18,204 bases of DNA from an uncultured bacterium (GTDB lineage: Bacteria > Gemmatimonadota > Gemmatimonadetes > Longimicrobiales > RSA9). The notes below the pieces were generated by a model, which worked only from the letters and a program-made list of their open reading frames with translations, was not told where the DNA came from and searched no databases. Of this stretch, positions 5,277-11,973 are shown piece by piece (position 1 is the first letter of the stretch; each line of letters opens with the position of its first letter). The DNA is taken from the NCBI GenBank assembly GCA_937889645.1, contig CALBZE010000163.1, forward strand, positions 1-18,204, written 5' to 3'. The position numbers were made by a program, and so were the translations under genes.

Positions 5277-7964
5277 ATGCGCCTCATCCCCGAACTCCGC
5301 GAACGCCTACGCGCGCTGCTCTTCCGCGACCAGGAAGACCGCGACCTCGACGAAGAACTCGCCTTCCACCTCGAGATGCAGACCCAGGCGAACATCGCCC
5401 GCGGGATGGCCCCCGACGAAGCCCGCCGCCAGGCACATATCGCCCTCGGCGGCCTCGCCCAGGTCCGCGAGGCGACGCGGGACGCGCGCGGGGTGCGGTG
5501 GCTCGACGACCTCGTCGCCGACGTTCGGCTCGCGTTGCGTGCGTTGCGGAACCGCCCGGCGTTCACGCTCGCCGCGGTCGCGACGCTCGCGCTCGGGATC
5601 GGCGGCAACACCATCGTCTTCGGCGTGGTCGACGCGCTCTACCTGCGGCCGCCGGCGGGCGTGCGTGCGCCGGGCGAGGTCGTGCGCGTCTTCATCGTCC
5701 GCGACGAGGGGTGGATCCGGACGCGGAACGGCGGGCCGGGCTCGTACCTGGACTACATCGCCATGCGCGACGGCGCGCGCGGCTTCGCCGACGTCGCGGC
5801 GATGGTTTTCCCTATGACCCTCGACCTGGACCGCGGCGAGAACGCGGAGCAGGTGCGAGGCCAGATCGTGAGCTGGAACTACCTCTCGCTGCTGGGTGTG
5901 CGCCCGGCCGTGGGGCGGTTCTTCACGGCGGAGGAGGACTCGGTGGCGGGCGCGCACCCGGTCGCGGTGCTGAGTCACGGCTTCTGGCAGCGCCGCTTCG
6001 GGGGCGAGCGGGAGATCGTCGGCCGCACGCTCCTGCTCAATGGAAAGCCGGTAACCGTTATCGGCGTCGCGAACGCCGAGTTTACAGGCATTGATCCGCA
6101 GCCGATCGACGTCTGGGTCCCGACGGCCATGGCCGCGCCCCTCGGCCTCATGTTCGGCGGCGACGAGTGGCGAACCGAGCCTGCGATGGCGGTGGTCAGC
6201 TACATCGCGCGGCTCGCGCCCGGCGTCGAGGCGACGGCGGCGGCGGCGGACGCGGCCGCGGCTCTGCGTCACGCGGCCGAGGCGTATCCGGGGCTGGACC
6301 CGACGCCGGATGTGCGCCTCGCGTCGCTGATCCACGCGCGAGGGCCGGAGCGCACCGGCACGGCGGTGGTGGCGCTCATGCTGATGGGCGTGACGGCGGT
6401 GGTCCTCGTCATCGCCTGCGCCAACGTGGCAAACCTGCTCCTTGCGCGAGGGACGGCGCGGCGGCGCGAAACCGCGGTCCGCGCCTCGCTCGGCGCGACG
6501 CGGGGCCGTCTGGTCCGCCAGCACCTGACCGAGAGCGTCGTTCTCGCGCTCCTGGGCGGCGTGGCCGGGGTCGCGCTCGCCGTCGCGGGCTCGAGGCTCA
6601 CGCGGATGTTTCCGCTTCCCACGGGCGCGGCGGATTTGAACCTTCGCGTCCTCGCCTTCGCATTCGCCGTCGCGCTGCTGTCGGGGCTGGTCTTCGGGAT
6701 CGCGCCCGCGCTCCGGCTTTCTTTCGTGGCGCCCGCGGACGGCCTCCGGGGCGGCGACGCCGGAATGCGACCCGGCCGGGGCCGTACGCGCCGCGCGCTC
6801 GTCGCGTTCCAGGTTGCGCTATCCCTGATGCTCCTGGCCGGCGCGGGGCTGTTGCTCCGTACGCTCCGCGCGGTGAACGCCGTCGACCCCGGTCTCGACA
6901 CCGACCGCCTGCTCGTCGTCTCCGTCGCCCTCGCGAAGGCCGGCTACGACCGCGACACGCGCGAGACGCTCTACGCCGAGGCACGCGAGCGCGTCGGTCG
7001 CATCCCCGGCGTCGAGGGCGCGTCGATGGTCCACTTCGCGCCCCTCGGCGGCTCCGCGCAGGCGATCCAGTACGACGACGCCGTCGCCGACACCGCGCTC
7101 GTCGAGGAGGGGCCGTACGTGAACTGGGTCGACGACGGATTCTTCGCCGTCGCCGGCACGCGCGTGCTGCGCGGCAGAGAGTTCACGCCGGAGGACCTCG
7201 CCGGCGCCGAGCCGATCGCCATCCTCGACGAGCGGATGGCCCGCGTCCTCGCGCCGGGTGGCGACCCCCTGGGCCGATGCGTCCCGCTGGGCAAACAGGT
7301 CGACGAAGGCGGTTGCACGCGCATCGTCGGGATCGTCGAAACCGTGCGTCATCGTTACCTCGACGAGCCGACGGTCCCGCACGTCTACGTCCCGCGCCGC
7401 CGCGACGCTGCCATGCCGTCCTTCGGCGGGCCGGCGCTCCTCGTCCGCACCCGCGGCGAGCCGGCGGCGTACGTGCAACAGGTCCGCGGCGCCGTCCAGT
7501 CCATCGCGCCGGACCTGCCGTACGTGGCGGTCCGACCGCTCGAGGAGACGATCCGTGCGGTCACGACGCCGTACCGCATCGGCGCCACGCTCTTCACCCT
7601 CTTCGGCGCGCTCGCGCTCCTGATCGCCGCCGTCGGGCTCTACGGCGTGCTCGGCTATTTCGTCGCCGAGCGCACGAGCGAGATCGGAATCCGCCGCTCG
7701 CTCGGCGCCACCGGGCGGAGCGTCGTCGGCCTCGTCGTGCGGCAGGGGATGATTCCCGTCGCCATCGGCGCGGCGCTCGGGATCGCGGGCGCGCTCGCGG
7801 CGGGCCGGCTGATCGAGTCGATGCTGTTCGGCGTGTCGGCCCGGGATCCGGTCACGCTGGTCGGGGTGGCGGTTGCCCTCGCGATCGTCGGGGTTCTGGC
7901 GAGCGTGGTGCCGGCGGTGCGGGCGGTGCGGGTGGATCCGATGGTGGCGTTGAGGGTGGATTGA
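5277..7964 (+). CDS. ADOP-type ABC permease (MacB/FtsX-like, duplicated)
   Basis: An 895-residue protein of the acidobacterial duplicated orphan permease type. Residues 1-80 are the soluble prefix (ELRERLRALLFRDQEDRDLDEELAFH). A first membrane helix lies at about 95-117 (FTLAAVATLALGIGGNTIVF), followed by a MacB-type periplasmic domain. An FtsX domain begins near 361 with ANVANLLLARGTARRRE and ASLGATRGRLVRQ. A second periplasmic domain and a second FtsX domain (from about 766; SEIGIRRSLGATGRSV) follow, and the protein ends VDPMVALRVD. The family has two permease halves but no linked ATPase gene, as here. Possible roles are peptide or lipid export or envelope mechanotransmission; the substrate is unknown. 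ATG 5277 fits the family N-terminus, but no Shine-Dalgarno precedes it because a heptamer array sits there. Probably regulated by the upstream PadR. Confidence 0.95.
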   Translation: MRLIPELRERLRALLFRDQEDRDLDEELAFHLEMQTQANIARGMAPDEARRQAHIALGGLAQVREATRDARGVRWLDDLVADVRLALRALRNRPAFTLAAVATLALGIGGNTIVFGVVDALYLRPPAGVRAPGEVVRVFIVRDEGWIRTRNGGPGSYLDYIAMRDGARGFADVAAMVFPMTLDLDRGENAEQVRGQIVSWNYLSLLGVRPAVGRFFTAEEDSVAGAHPVAVLSHGFWQRRFGGEREIVGRTLLLNGKPVTVIGVANAEFTGIDPQPIDVWVPTAMAAPLGLMFGGDEWRTEPAMAVVSYIARLAPGVEATAAAADAAAALRHAAEAYPGLDPTPDVRLASLIHARGPERTGTAVVALMLMGVTAVVLVIACANVANLLLARGTARRRETAVRASLGATRGRLVRQHLTESVVLALLGGVAGVALAVAGSRLTRMFPLPTGAADLNLRVLAFAFAVALLSGLVFGIAPALRLSFVAPADGLRGGDAGMRPGRGRTRRALVAFQVALSLMLLAGAGLLLRTLRAVNAVDPGLDTDRLLVVSVALAKAGYDRDTRETLYAEARERVGRIPGVEGASMVHFAPLGGSAQAIQYDDAVADTALVEEGPYVNWVDDGFFAVAGTRVLRGREFTPEDLAGAEPIAILDERMARVLAPGGDPLGRCVPLGKQVDEGGCTRIVGIVETVRHRYLDEPTVPHVYVPRRRDAAMPSFGGPALLVRTRGEPAAYVQQVRGAVQSIAPDLPYVAVRPLEETIRAVTTPYRIGATLFTLFGALALLIAAVGLYGVLGYFVAERTSEIGIRRSLGATGRSVVGLVVRQGMIPVAIGAALGIAGALAAGRLIESMLFGVSARDPVTLVGVAVALAIVGVLASVVPAVRAVRVDPMVALRVD

Positions 7965-7983
7965 CGGTGGGTGGCAGGTGGCA

Positions 7984-8067
7984 GGGCTTGGGGCTCAGGG
8001 CTCAGGGCTCAGGGCTCAGGGCTTGGGGCTTGGGGCTTGGGGCTTGGGGCTTGGGGCTTGGGGCTTG
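7984..8067. repeat. Heptanucleotide array (GGGCTYR), 12 exact units
   Basis: One GGGCTTG, four GGGCTCA, then seven GGGCTTG in perfect 7-bp register, starting 19 bases after the permease stop codon. On the minus strand these read TGAGCCC and CAAGCCC, so the array is an inverted relative of the one before the permease. A GTG-initiated frame through it (7978-8211) gives only a low-complexity peptide and is not called as a gene. Confidence 0.97.
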
Positions 8068-8088
8068 GGGGCGCGCGAGCGGGGGCAG

Positions 8089-8169
8089 CCTGGGTTACCT
8101 GGATTGCCTGGGGTGCCCGGGCAGTCCGGACGGCCCGGGCAGCTCGGGCGGCCCGGGAAGCCGGGGGGA
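8089..8169. repeat. 9-bp degenerate tandem array, nine units
   Basis: Nine units of 9 bp, consensus about CCCGGGCAG (CCTGGGTTA, CCTGGATTG, CCTGGGGTG, CCCGGGCAG, TCCGGACGG, CCCGGGCAG, CTCGGGCGG, CCCGGGAAG, CCGGGGGGA). In one plus frame this reads as a collagen-like Gly-X-Y string (GQPGLPGLPGVPGQSG and onward), but the frame has no start signal other than a GTG before the heptamer array. The rest of the gap to 8313 shows no gene and no clear promoter. Confidence 0.85.
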
Positions 8170-8313
8170 CGAGGGTGCCGCGAGCGCGCGTCGGATCCGG
8201 CGTCCCCATGAGCCGCCTGTCCGATGTCCTTGCGCTGGACCTGACCACACCGTCCCGCAACCAACGTTCACGGTCGCGCACCCGCTCGGCGCGGGGTCCG
8301 CGGACGATCCACA

Positions 8314-8841
8314 ATGAATCTCGACCTTCTCATGAATACGCTGACGGAATCCCTGATCGCCGAGCTGGAGCACGAGGCCGCCATGACGCGCCGCGTTCTC
8401 GAGCGGGCTCCCGAGGACCGGTTCTCGTGGGCGCCGCACGAGAAGTCGATGACGCTGGGGGCGCTCGCGCAGCACATTGCGGAGATACCGGGCGGGATCG
8501 CGAGGCTCCTCGATCCGCCGGAGTCGCAGCTCCCGCCCGTGCCGCTCACCGAGCCGGCCTCGCGCGACGCGCTCCTCGCCGCTCTGGATCGGAGCGTGGC
8601 CGAGGCGATTTCGAAGATCCGCTCGTGGGGGGACGATTACCTCATGGCCGACTGCCGGGTGCTCGATGGCGAGACGGTCGTGATGGCGGGGCCGCGGATC
8701 GGCTGGGTGCGCGCCCTCATGCTGAACCACTGGTACCACCACCGCGGCCAGCTCACCGTGTACCTGCGTCTGCTCGACGTGCCGGTGCCGGGCGACTACG
8801 GCCCGTCGGCCGACGAGGCGATCGCCGCGACGGCGGGTTGA
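8314..8841 (+). CDS. DinB family protein
   Basis: A 175-residue four-helix-bundle protein of the DinB/YfiT-like type. Putative metal ligands are all present: H54 in GALAQHIAEI, and H139 with H143 in LNHWYHHRGQLTVYLR. Members include bacillithiol and mycothiol transferases and many uncharacterised damage-inducible proteins; they bind a divalent metal and are thought to act as thiol- or small-molecule-dependent transferases. The exact reaction cannot be told. The start at 8314 fits the first helix (LLMNTLTESLIAELEHEAAMT), but its ribosome-binding site is weak; M7 at 8332 is possible. The 3' end of the gene is duplicated directly downstream. It converges on the minus-strand gene at 8967. Confidence 0.9.
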   Translation: MNLDLLMNTLTESLIAELEHEAAMTRRVLERAPEDRFSWAPHEKSMTLGALAQHIAEIPGGIARLLDPPESQLPPVPLTEPASRDALLAALDRSVAEAISKIRSWGDDYLMADCRVLDGETVVMAGPRIGWVRALMLNHWYHHRGQLTVYLRLLDVPVPGDYGPSADEAIAATAG

Positions 8842-8879
8842 CCACGACGGACGAGGCGATCTCCGCCACGGCGGGCTGA
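8812..8879. repeat. 38-bp-offset duplication of the DinB gene tail
   Basis: The last 30 bases of the gene including its TGA (8812-8841) recur at 8850-8879 with 27 of 30 bases identical. Both copies encode DEAI(A/S)ATAG followed by a stop, but the offset of 38 bp puts the second copy in another frame. It looks like a tandem duplication followed by point changes. Confidence 0.9.
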
Positions 8880-8905
8880 CTCGGGATTCATGGAAGGATC
8901 CGACA

Positions 8906-8961
8906 TGCCGGTCGAACGTGGCGGGCACGCCGCGCTCGACCGGCACGGCGGGCCCGCCGTG
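8906..8961. terminator. Two palindromes between convergent genes
   Basis: TGCCGGTCGA (8906-8915) pairs exactly with TCGACCGGCA (8936-8945), with a small GGCG/CGCC stem inside. It is followed at once by the 18-nt perfect palindrome CACGGCGGGCCCGCCGTG (8944-8961). They sit between the stop of the plus-strand DinB gene and the stop of the minus-strand gene at 8967, the usual place for a bidirectional terminator. No T-run accompanies them. Confidence 0.6.
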
Positions 8962-8966
8962 TTGGT

Positions 8967-10277
8967 CTAGTCCGGCTCGCCTGCCGCGCCGCTCGACCCC
9001 GGCGCGACCGCCGTGCCGCGCGCCGACCTCGCCGCGTCCCGCACGTACTCGGGCCAGTATGCCAGGAGCTGGAGCCGGGCGGTGGGACCGAGCGCGGCGG
9101 CGAGTTCGTCGCGGATCGCGTCGCCGGCGGCGACGTCGCCGAGGCGATAGTGCTCGCGCGCCATCTCGAGCGCGGCGCGCTGGCGGACCGTGAGGTTGCC
9201 GAACGGGTCGAAGTATGAGTCGACGCGCGAGCGGTCCTTCACGCCGTCCCACGTGAACCGCGCGGCCTCGGGCGCGGCGTCGCGGATCGCCGCGTACTCC
9301 CGGAGCGCCGCCGCCGGCTCGAGTCCGCCCCGGAGCACGGCGGCGCGCGTCCGGAGCAGCCGCAGCTCCGGCGTCTCGCCCGGTTCCGCCCGGGCCAGCG
9401 CGTCCAGCACCCGGTCCACCCACTCCCAGGCGACGAAGCCCGTCCGCGCCTGCACGCCCAGCACGTTGAACGTCGCGATCGCGTACAGGTCTTTGGTCCG
9501 CGTCGCCGCCGCCACCTCCTCCGCCGTCGGCACCCCGTACGACGACGGCTGTACGATCTCGATCCGCGGGTCGCTCGACAGGATCCGCTCGATGTCGTCC
9601 TTGTGGTTCGCGCCGACCACGACCAGCAGCGTCCCGCCCCGGTGCTCCGCCGCCGCGAGCGCCACGCGACGGGCCTGCATGTACGTCCGGTACCAGAACA
9701 TCCGCCGCGCCAGGTCCCGCGACGCCGGCTCCCACGGCGTGCCGAACTGCTCGCGACGCTTCGCCCGGTCCTCCTCCGTGTCCGCGAAGAAGAGCGGCTG
9801 CTCGAGCACCGCGCCGTCCGGGAAGCTCACGAACCCCTGCCAGCCGCGTCGCACGAACGGCAGCGCCTCCAGGTCCACGCCCCACCCCAGCAGCATGTCC
9901 TCCTTCGGCGGGATCCAGTCGATCGGGTGCAGGGGGATCCGCCGCTCCCGCGCGTACGGGACGGCGATGTACTGGATCTCGTACGTGAACTCGTAGTGGT
10001 CGCCGCGTGAGAACTCCTCCGGCGGCCGCTCCACCGCGATCCCGTCCGGCGCGACCCGGTCGAAGAACGCCCGCAGCGCCGCCGGCTGCTGCGCCTCCGA
10101 CACGATCTGCGTCGAATGATCGACGCCCAGCACCACGACCCGCGTGGTGTCCGGCGGCGCCGCTCCCAAATGCGCCGCTCCCACCGGCACCGCGAACCAC
10201 GAGAGGAGGGCAAGGACGATGGCCGACGCCCGCAGCCGGGCGCCGGAGGTACGCATGCGACGATCGACGACAATCAT
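8967..10277 (-). CDS. Secreted TraB/ChaN-like protein, uncharacterised
   Basis: A 436-residue protein with an N-terminal signal peptide (RTSGARLRAS, then hydrophobic AIVLALLSWFAVPVGA). The next 210 residues show the pattern of the TraB/ChaN/EreA-like fold: VVVLGVDHST at 47-56, IAVERPPEEF at 80-89, RIPLHPIDW at 113-121, and LLVVVGANHKDDIERIL at 217-233. In those families the conserved GxxH, E and second GxxH residues form one active site; Tiki members are metalloproteases, EreA an esterase, ChaN binds haem. Which chemistry applies here is open. Residues about 280-420 are helical and TPR-like. The start is uncertain: ATG at 10277 or at 10256 (M8), which gives a more usual signal-peptide n-region; neither has a ribosome-binding site. 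It stands alone on the minus strand. Confidence 0.68.
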   Translation of the reverse strand: MIVVDRRMRTSGARLRASAIVLALLSWFAVPVGAAHLGAAPPDTTRVVVLGVDHSTQIVSEAQQPAALRAFFDRVAPDGIAVERPPEEFSRGDHYEFTYEIQYIAVPYARERRIPLHPIDWIPPKEDMLLGWGVDLEALPFVRRGWQGFVSFPDGAVLEQPLFFADTEEDRAKRREQFGTPWEPASRDLARRMFWYRTYMQARRVALAAAEHRGGTLLVVVGANHKDDIERILSSDPRIEIVQPSSYGVPTAEEVAAATRTKDLYAIATFNVLGVQARTGFVAWEWVDRVLDALARAEPGETPELRLLRTRAAVLRGGLEPAAALREYAAIRDAAPEAARFTWDGVKDRSRVDSYFDPFGNLTVRQRAALEMAREHYRLGDVAAGDAIRDELAAALGPTARLQLLAYWPEYVRDAARSARGTAVAPGSSGAAGEPD

Positions 10278-10619
10278 CGCAGGTTCAGATCGAGTGATAG
10301 TGATATGGATGAACGATGTATAGCGGATGCACGGCTCGGGCTCGATGAGTCATGCACGCCCCCCACAACGCACCTCCCCGCCCGTCCGTGACGCCCCGTT
10401 CGACGTCCCCCTTGCGCCCCCGACACCGCCCGCATTATCATGGGCGCCCCCGAAGAAACCCCGAAGACGAGGTGCGGGTGGTCATGGCGCACGAGCGACA
10501 CGACGCGCCCGCCACGCGCTGGGGGATGGCCGAGCCAGATGGGCCGGCCCGTGAACGATGCCCCGCGCCCGCCACGCCCAGGGGTTCGGTGCGAACCACA
10601 CTACCGACAGGAGGCCCAC
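10278..10619. other. Divergent spacer between the TraB-like and second DinB genes
   Basis: This gap must hold promoters for both directions. The least GC-rich part, 10285-10325 (around GATAGTGATATGG and TGTATA), is the best candidate for the minus-strand promoter, but no convincing -35/-10 pair is seen. CGCGCCCGCCACGC occurs at 10504-10517 and again exactly 60 bp later at 10564-10577. The ribosome-binding site AGGAGG of the next gene is at 10609-10614. No gene is seen here. Confidence 0.5.
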
Positions 10620-11099
10620 ATGGCCACAGGACCCGCCACCGCGGTCACCGTAACGCCGGAGCAGCTGCTCGAACACTGGCAGGGCCACCGTCGCCTGACG
10701 CGGCGCGTGATCGAGGCGTTCCCCGAGGATCAGCTCTTCACCTTCTCGCTCGGCGGGATGCGCACCTTCGGCCAGCTCGCCCGCGAGCTCCTCGCCGTCG
10801 GCGCGCCGGTGCTGCGCGGGATGGTAACCGGCGAGTGGTCCGACTACCAGGAGCCCGAGATCTCGTCCAAGGCCGAGCTCCTACAGCGCTGGGACGAGTC
10901 GGCGAAGGAGATCGCCGACCTCTGGCCGCAGCTCCCGCCCGGCCGCCTCCAGGAGACGATCACCGCCTTCGGCATGTACACCGCGCCCGGCTACGGCCAG
11001 ATCCTCTACGCGATCGACAACGAGGTCCACCACCGCGGCCAGGGCTACGTCTACCTGCGCGCCCTCGGCCTCGAGCCGCCGCCGTTCTGGGAGCGCTGA
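10620..11099 (+). CDS. DinB family protein with altered metal ligands
   Basis: A 159-residue DinB-fold protein recognised by the last-helix motif IDNEVHHRGQGYVYLRALG (residues 132-150), followed by the frequent ending PPPFWER. Compared with the neighbour at 8314, two of the three expected metal-binding histidines are changed: the first is E56 (QLARELL, normally QLA.HL) and the second is N134 (DNEVHH, normally NHWYHH); H138 is kept. The related subfamily with DNExHHRGQ is common, so the protein is probably functional with another site chemistry. The ATG at 10620 has AGGAGG five bases upstream, which rules out the longer upstream frame. The last codons including the stop form the first part of a 21-bp tandem repeat. 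Confidence 0.9.
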   Translation: MATGPATAVTVTPEQLLEHWQGHRRLTRRVIEAFPEDQLFTFSLGGMRTFGQLARELLAVGAPVLRGMVTGEWSDYQEPEISSKAELLQRWDESAKEIADLWPQLPPGRLQETITAFGMYTAPGYGQILYAIDNEVHHRGQGYVYLRALGLEPPPFWER

Positions 11100-11160
11100 C
11101 GTCCGGTCAGGGGGCGCTGAGGTCCGGTCAGGGGGCGCTGACGTCCGCTCCGGGACCACG
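11098..11160. repeat. 21-bp tandem repeat beginning in the DinB stop codon
   Basis: Two near-identical 21-bp units (11098-11118 and 11119-11139) differ at one base; a third (11140-11160) is diverged. Each begins within or after GCGCTGA, the final codon and stop of the DinB gene, so in-frame TGA codons recur at 11097, 11118 and 11139. The following 140 bases to 11304 are GC-rich with no visible gene. Confidence 0.85.
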
Positions 11161-11304
11161 TGCACCCGATCGGGGGCGCTGCCCCAGGTCTCGGAGTACC
11201 GACGTCCGGTCGGGGAGGGGAAGAGAGGTGGAGAGGCGGGAGGGGCGCCGATGACGCGTCCCCTCCCGGGCCGGGCCTGCGCAGGCGCCGCAGACCGCTG
11301 AACA

Positions 11305-11408
11305 GGAGCGCGGCGCAGCCGGCCGGACCAGGAACGCGGTGCAGCCGACCGGACCAGGAGCGCGGCGCGGCCGGCCGGACTAGACGCGCGGCGCAGCCAC
11401 GCGACCGT
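11305..11408. repeat. 26-bp tandem repeat, three full units and a diverged fourth
   Basis: Units at 11305-11330, 11331-11356 and 11357-11382 share GGAGCGCGGCGCAGCCGGCC and a GGACCA end with few changes; 11383-11408 is a diverged fourth copy. The fourth copy overlaps the last codons of the broken minus-strand small gene, so the array may be built from that gene's 3' end. Confidence 0.85.
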
Positions 11409-11631
11409 CTTCCCCCACGGTTTCTCGGATCCGTAGCCGTCCGACCTCGAGCTCCTCGATGCTCAACCGCTCGATCGACCCCTCGAGCATGTGCAGCGAC
11501 TTCACCGCCAACCGCAGGCTCGCCCCGACGGCCCGCCGCAGGTCCGCTCCGACCGCTCACCGCTGGCCCGCTCCGACCTCCCGCCGCAGGTCCGCTCCGA
11601 CCGATCGCCGCACCTCCAATCGCACAATCAC
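11380..11631 (-). pseudogene. Small minus-strand gene with an in-frame stop
   Basis: The minus frame from GTG 11631 to TAG 11380 (84 codons) is interrupted once, by TGA at 11557-11559 (codon 25). The downstream part reads as a regular, G/C-ending coding sequence with the alternating pattern MLEGSIERLSIEELEVGRL then RIRETVGEDG; the upstream part is made of octapeptides (VGADLRRE, VGADLRRA, VGASLRLA). In that register the stop falls where the octads have arginine, so a single CGA-to-TGA change would explain it. If translation starts after the stop, the largest ATG product is 36 residues (11490-11380). The family is not recognised. A paired inverted repeat lies directly upstream and could be its control region. 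It may equally be a chance frame through a 24-bp repeat. Confidence 0.4.
11517..11612. repeat. 24-bp tandem repeat, four units
   Basis: Units start at 11517, 11541, 11565 and 11589, with the shared core GGTCCGCTCCGACC followed by a variable part ending CCGCA or CCGCT. Units two and four are the most alike. The 24-bp period keeps the reading frame of the broken minus-strand gene, where it encodes the octapeptide repeat. Confidence 0.85.
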
Positions 11632-11649
11632 CGCTGTTTCCGGGACGTA

Positions 11650-11738
11650 TGTTCGATAGGGGGGAATATTTCACCCCTATCGAACAATGAAAACGAGCGA
11701 AGAATTCGCGTGATCGATTGGGGTGAACTATTCCCCCC
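11650..11738. promoter_or_regulatory. Paired inverted repeats in an AT-richer patch
   Basis: TGTTCGATAGGGG (11650-11662) and CCCCTATCGAACA (11674-11686) form a perfect 13-bp stem with an 11-nt loop. In addition the 25 bases 11659-11683 recur in inverted orientation at 11714-11738 with 23 of 25 identical. Between them GCGAA/TTCGC (about 11697-11709) makes a third small hairpin. The patch is far less GC-rich than its surroundings and sits in front of the broken minus-strand gene. It could be an operator pair, a protein-binding palindrome or a folded RNA; no known family is recognised. Confidence 0.65.
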
Positions 11739-11821
11739 AAGTGCACGAATGACGCGCACAGGGCGTTGATTGTGCAGTTGGGTGCGTCCGTGAGCTACAC
11801 GGAGTCAATGGGCAAGGACCC

Positions 11822-11947
11822 GCCGCCGAAGGCGGCCGCCAACCCCGCCGGCGGCGCAGCAGCCGCACGGCCGCCACCCCGCCGCGCGCAGCGCGGCCGC
11901 CCCCCGCCGGCGAACAGCCGGCCGCCCCCGCGCGCCGACAGGCGCGC
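11822..11947. terminator. Row of short stem-loops after the SDR gene
   Basis: Consecutive hairpins are visible: GCCGCC-GAA-GGCGGC (11822-11836), a second GCCGCC/GGCGGC pair (11835-11855), GCCGCGC-GCA-GCGCGGC (11881-11897), GCCGGC-GAACA-GCCGGC (11906-11922) and GCGCGCC-GACA-GGCGCGC (11930-11947). They lie just past the stop codon of the minus-strand SDR gene and may act as its terminator or as a 3' stabiliser. High GC content makes some of them likely by chance. Confidence 0.45.
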
Positions 11948-11973
11948 CCCCTCCAGCGCGATGCCCCCGCCCG

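Noticed and set aside
5179..8169. CRISPR array
   Set aside because: The tandem units are contiguous or nearly so, with no unique spacers of regular length and no cas genes.
7978..8211. 77-codon frame with a collagen-like part
   Set aside because: GTG start without a ribosome-binding site; the whole frame is made of 7-bp and 9-bp satellite units.
8095..10200. 701-codon minus-strand frame overlapping the TraB-like gene and the first DinB gene
   Set aside because: Low-complexity Gly/Ala/Arg product in another frame; the 8967-10277 frame has the signal peptide and family motifs.
10440..10619. Longer start for the second DinB gene
   Set aside because: AGGAGG is ideally placed before ATG 10620, and the upstream residues do not belong to the fold.
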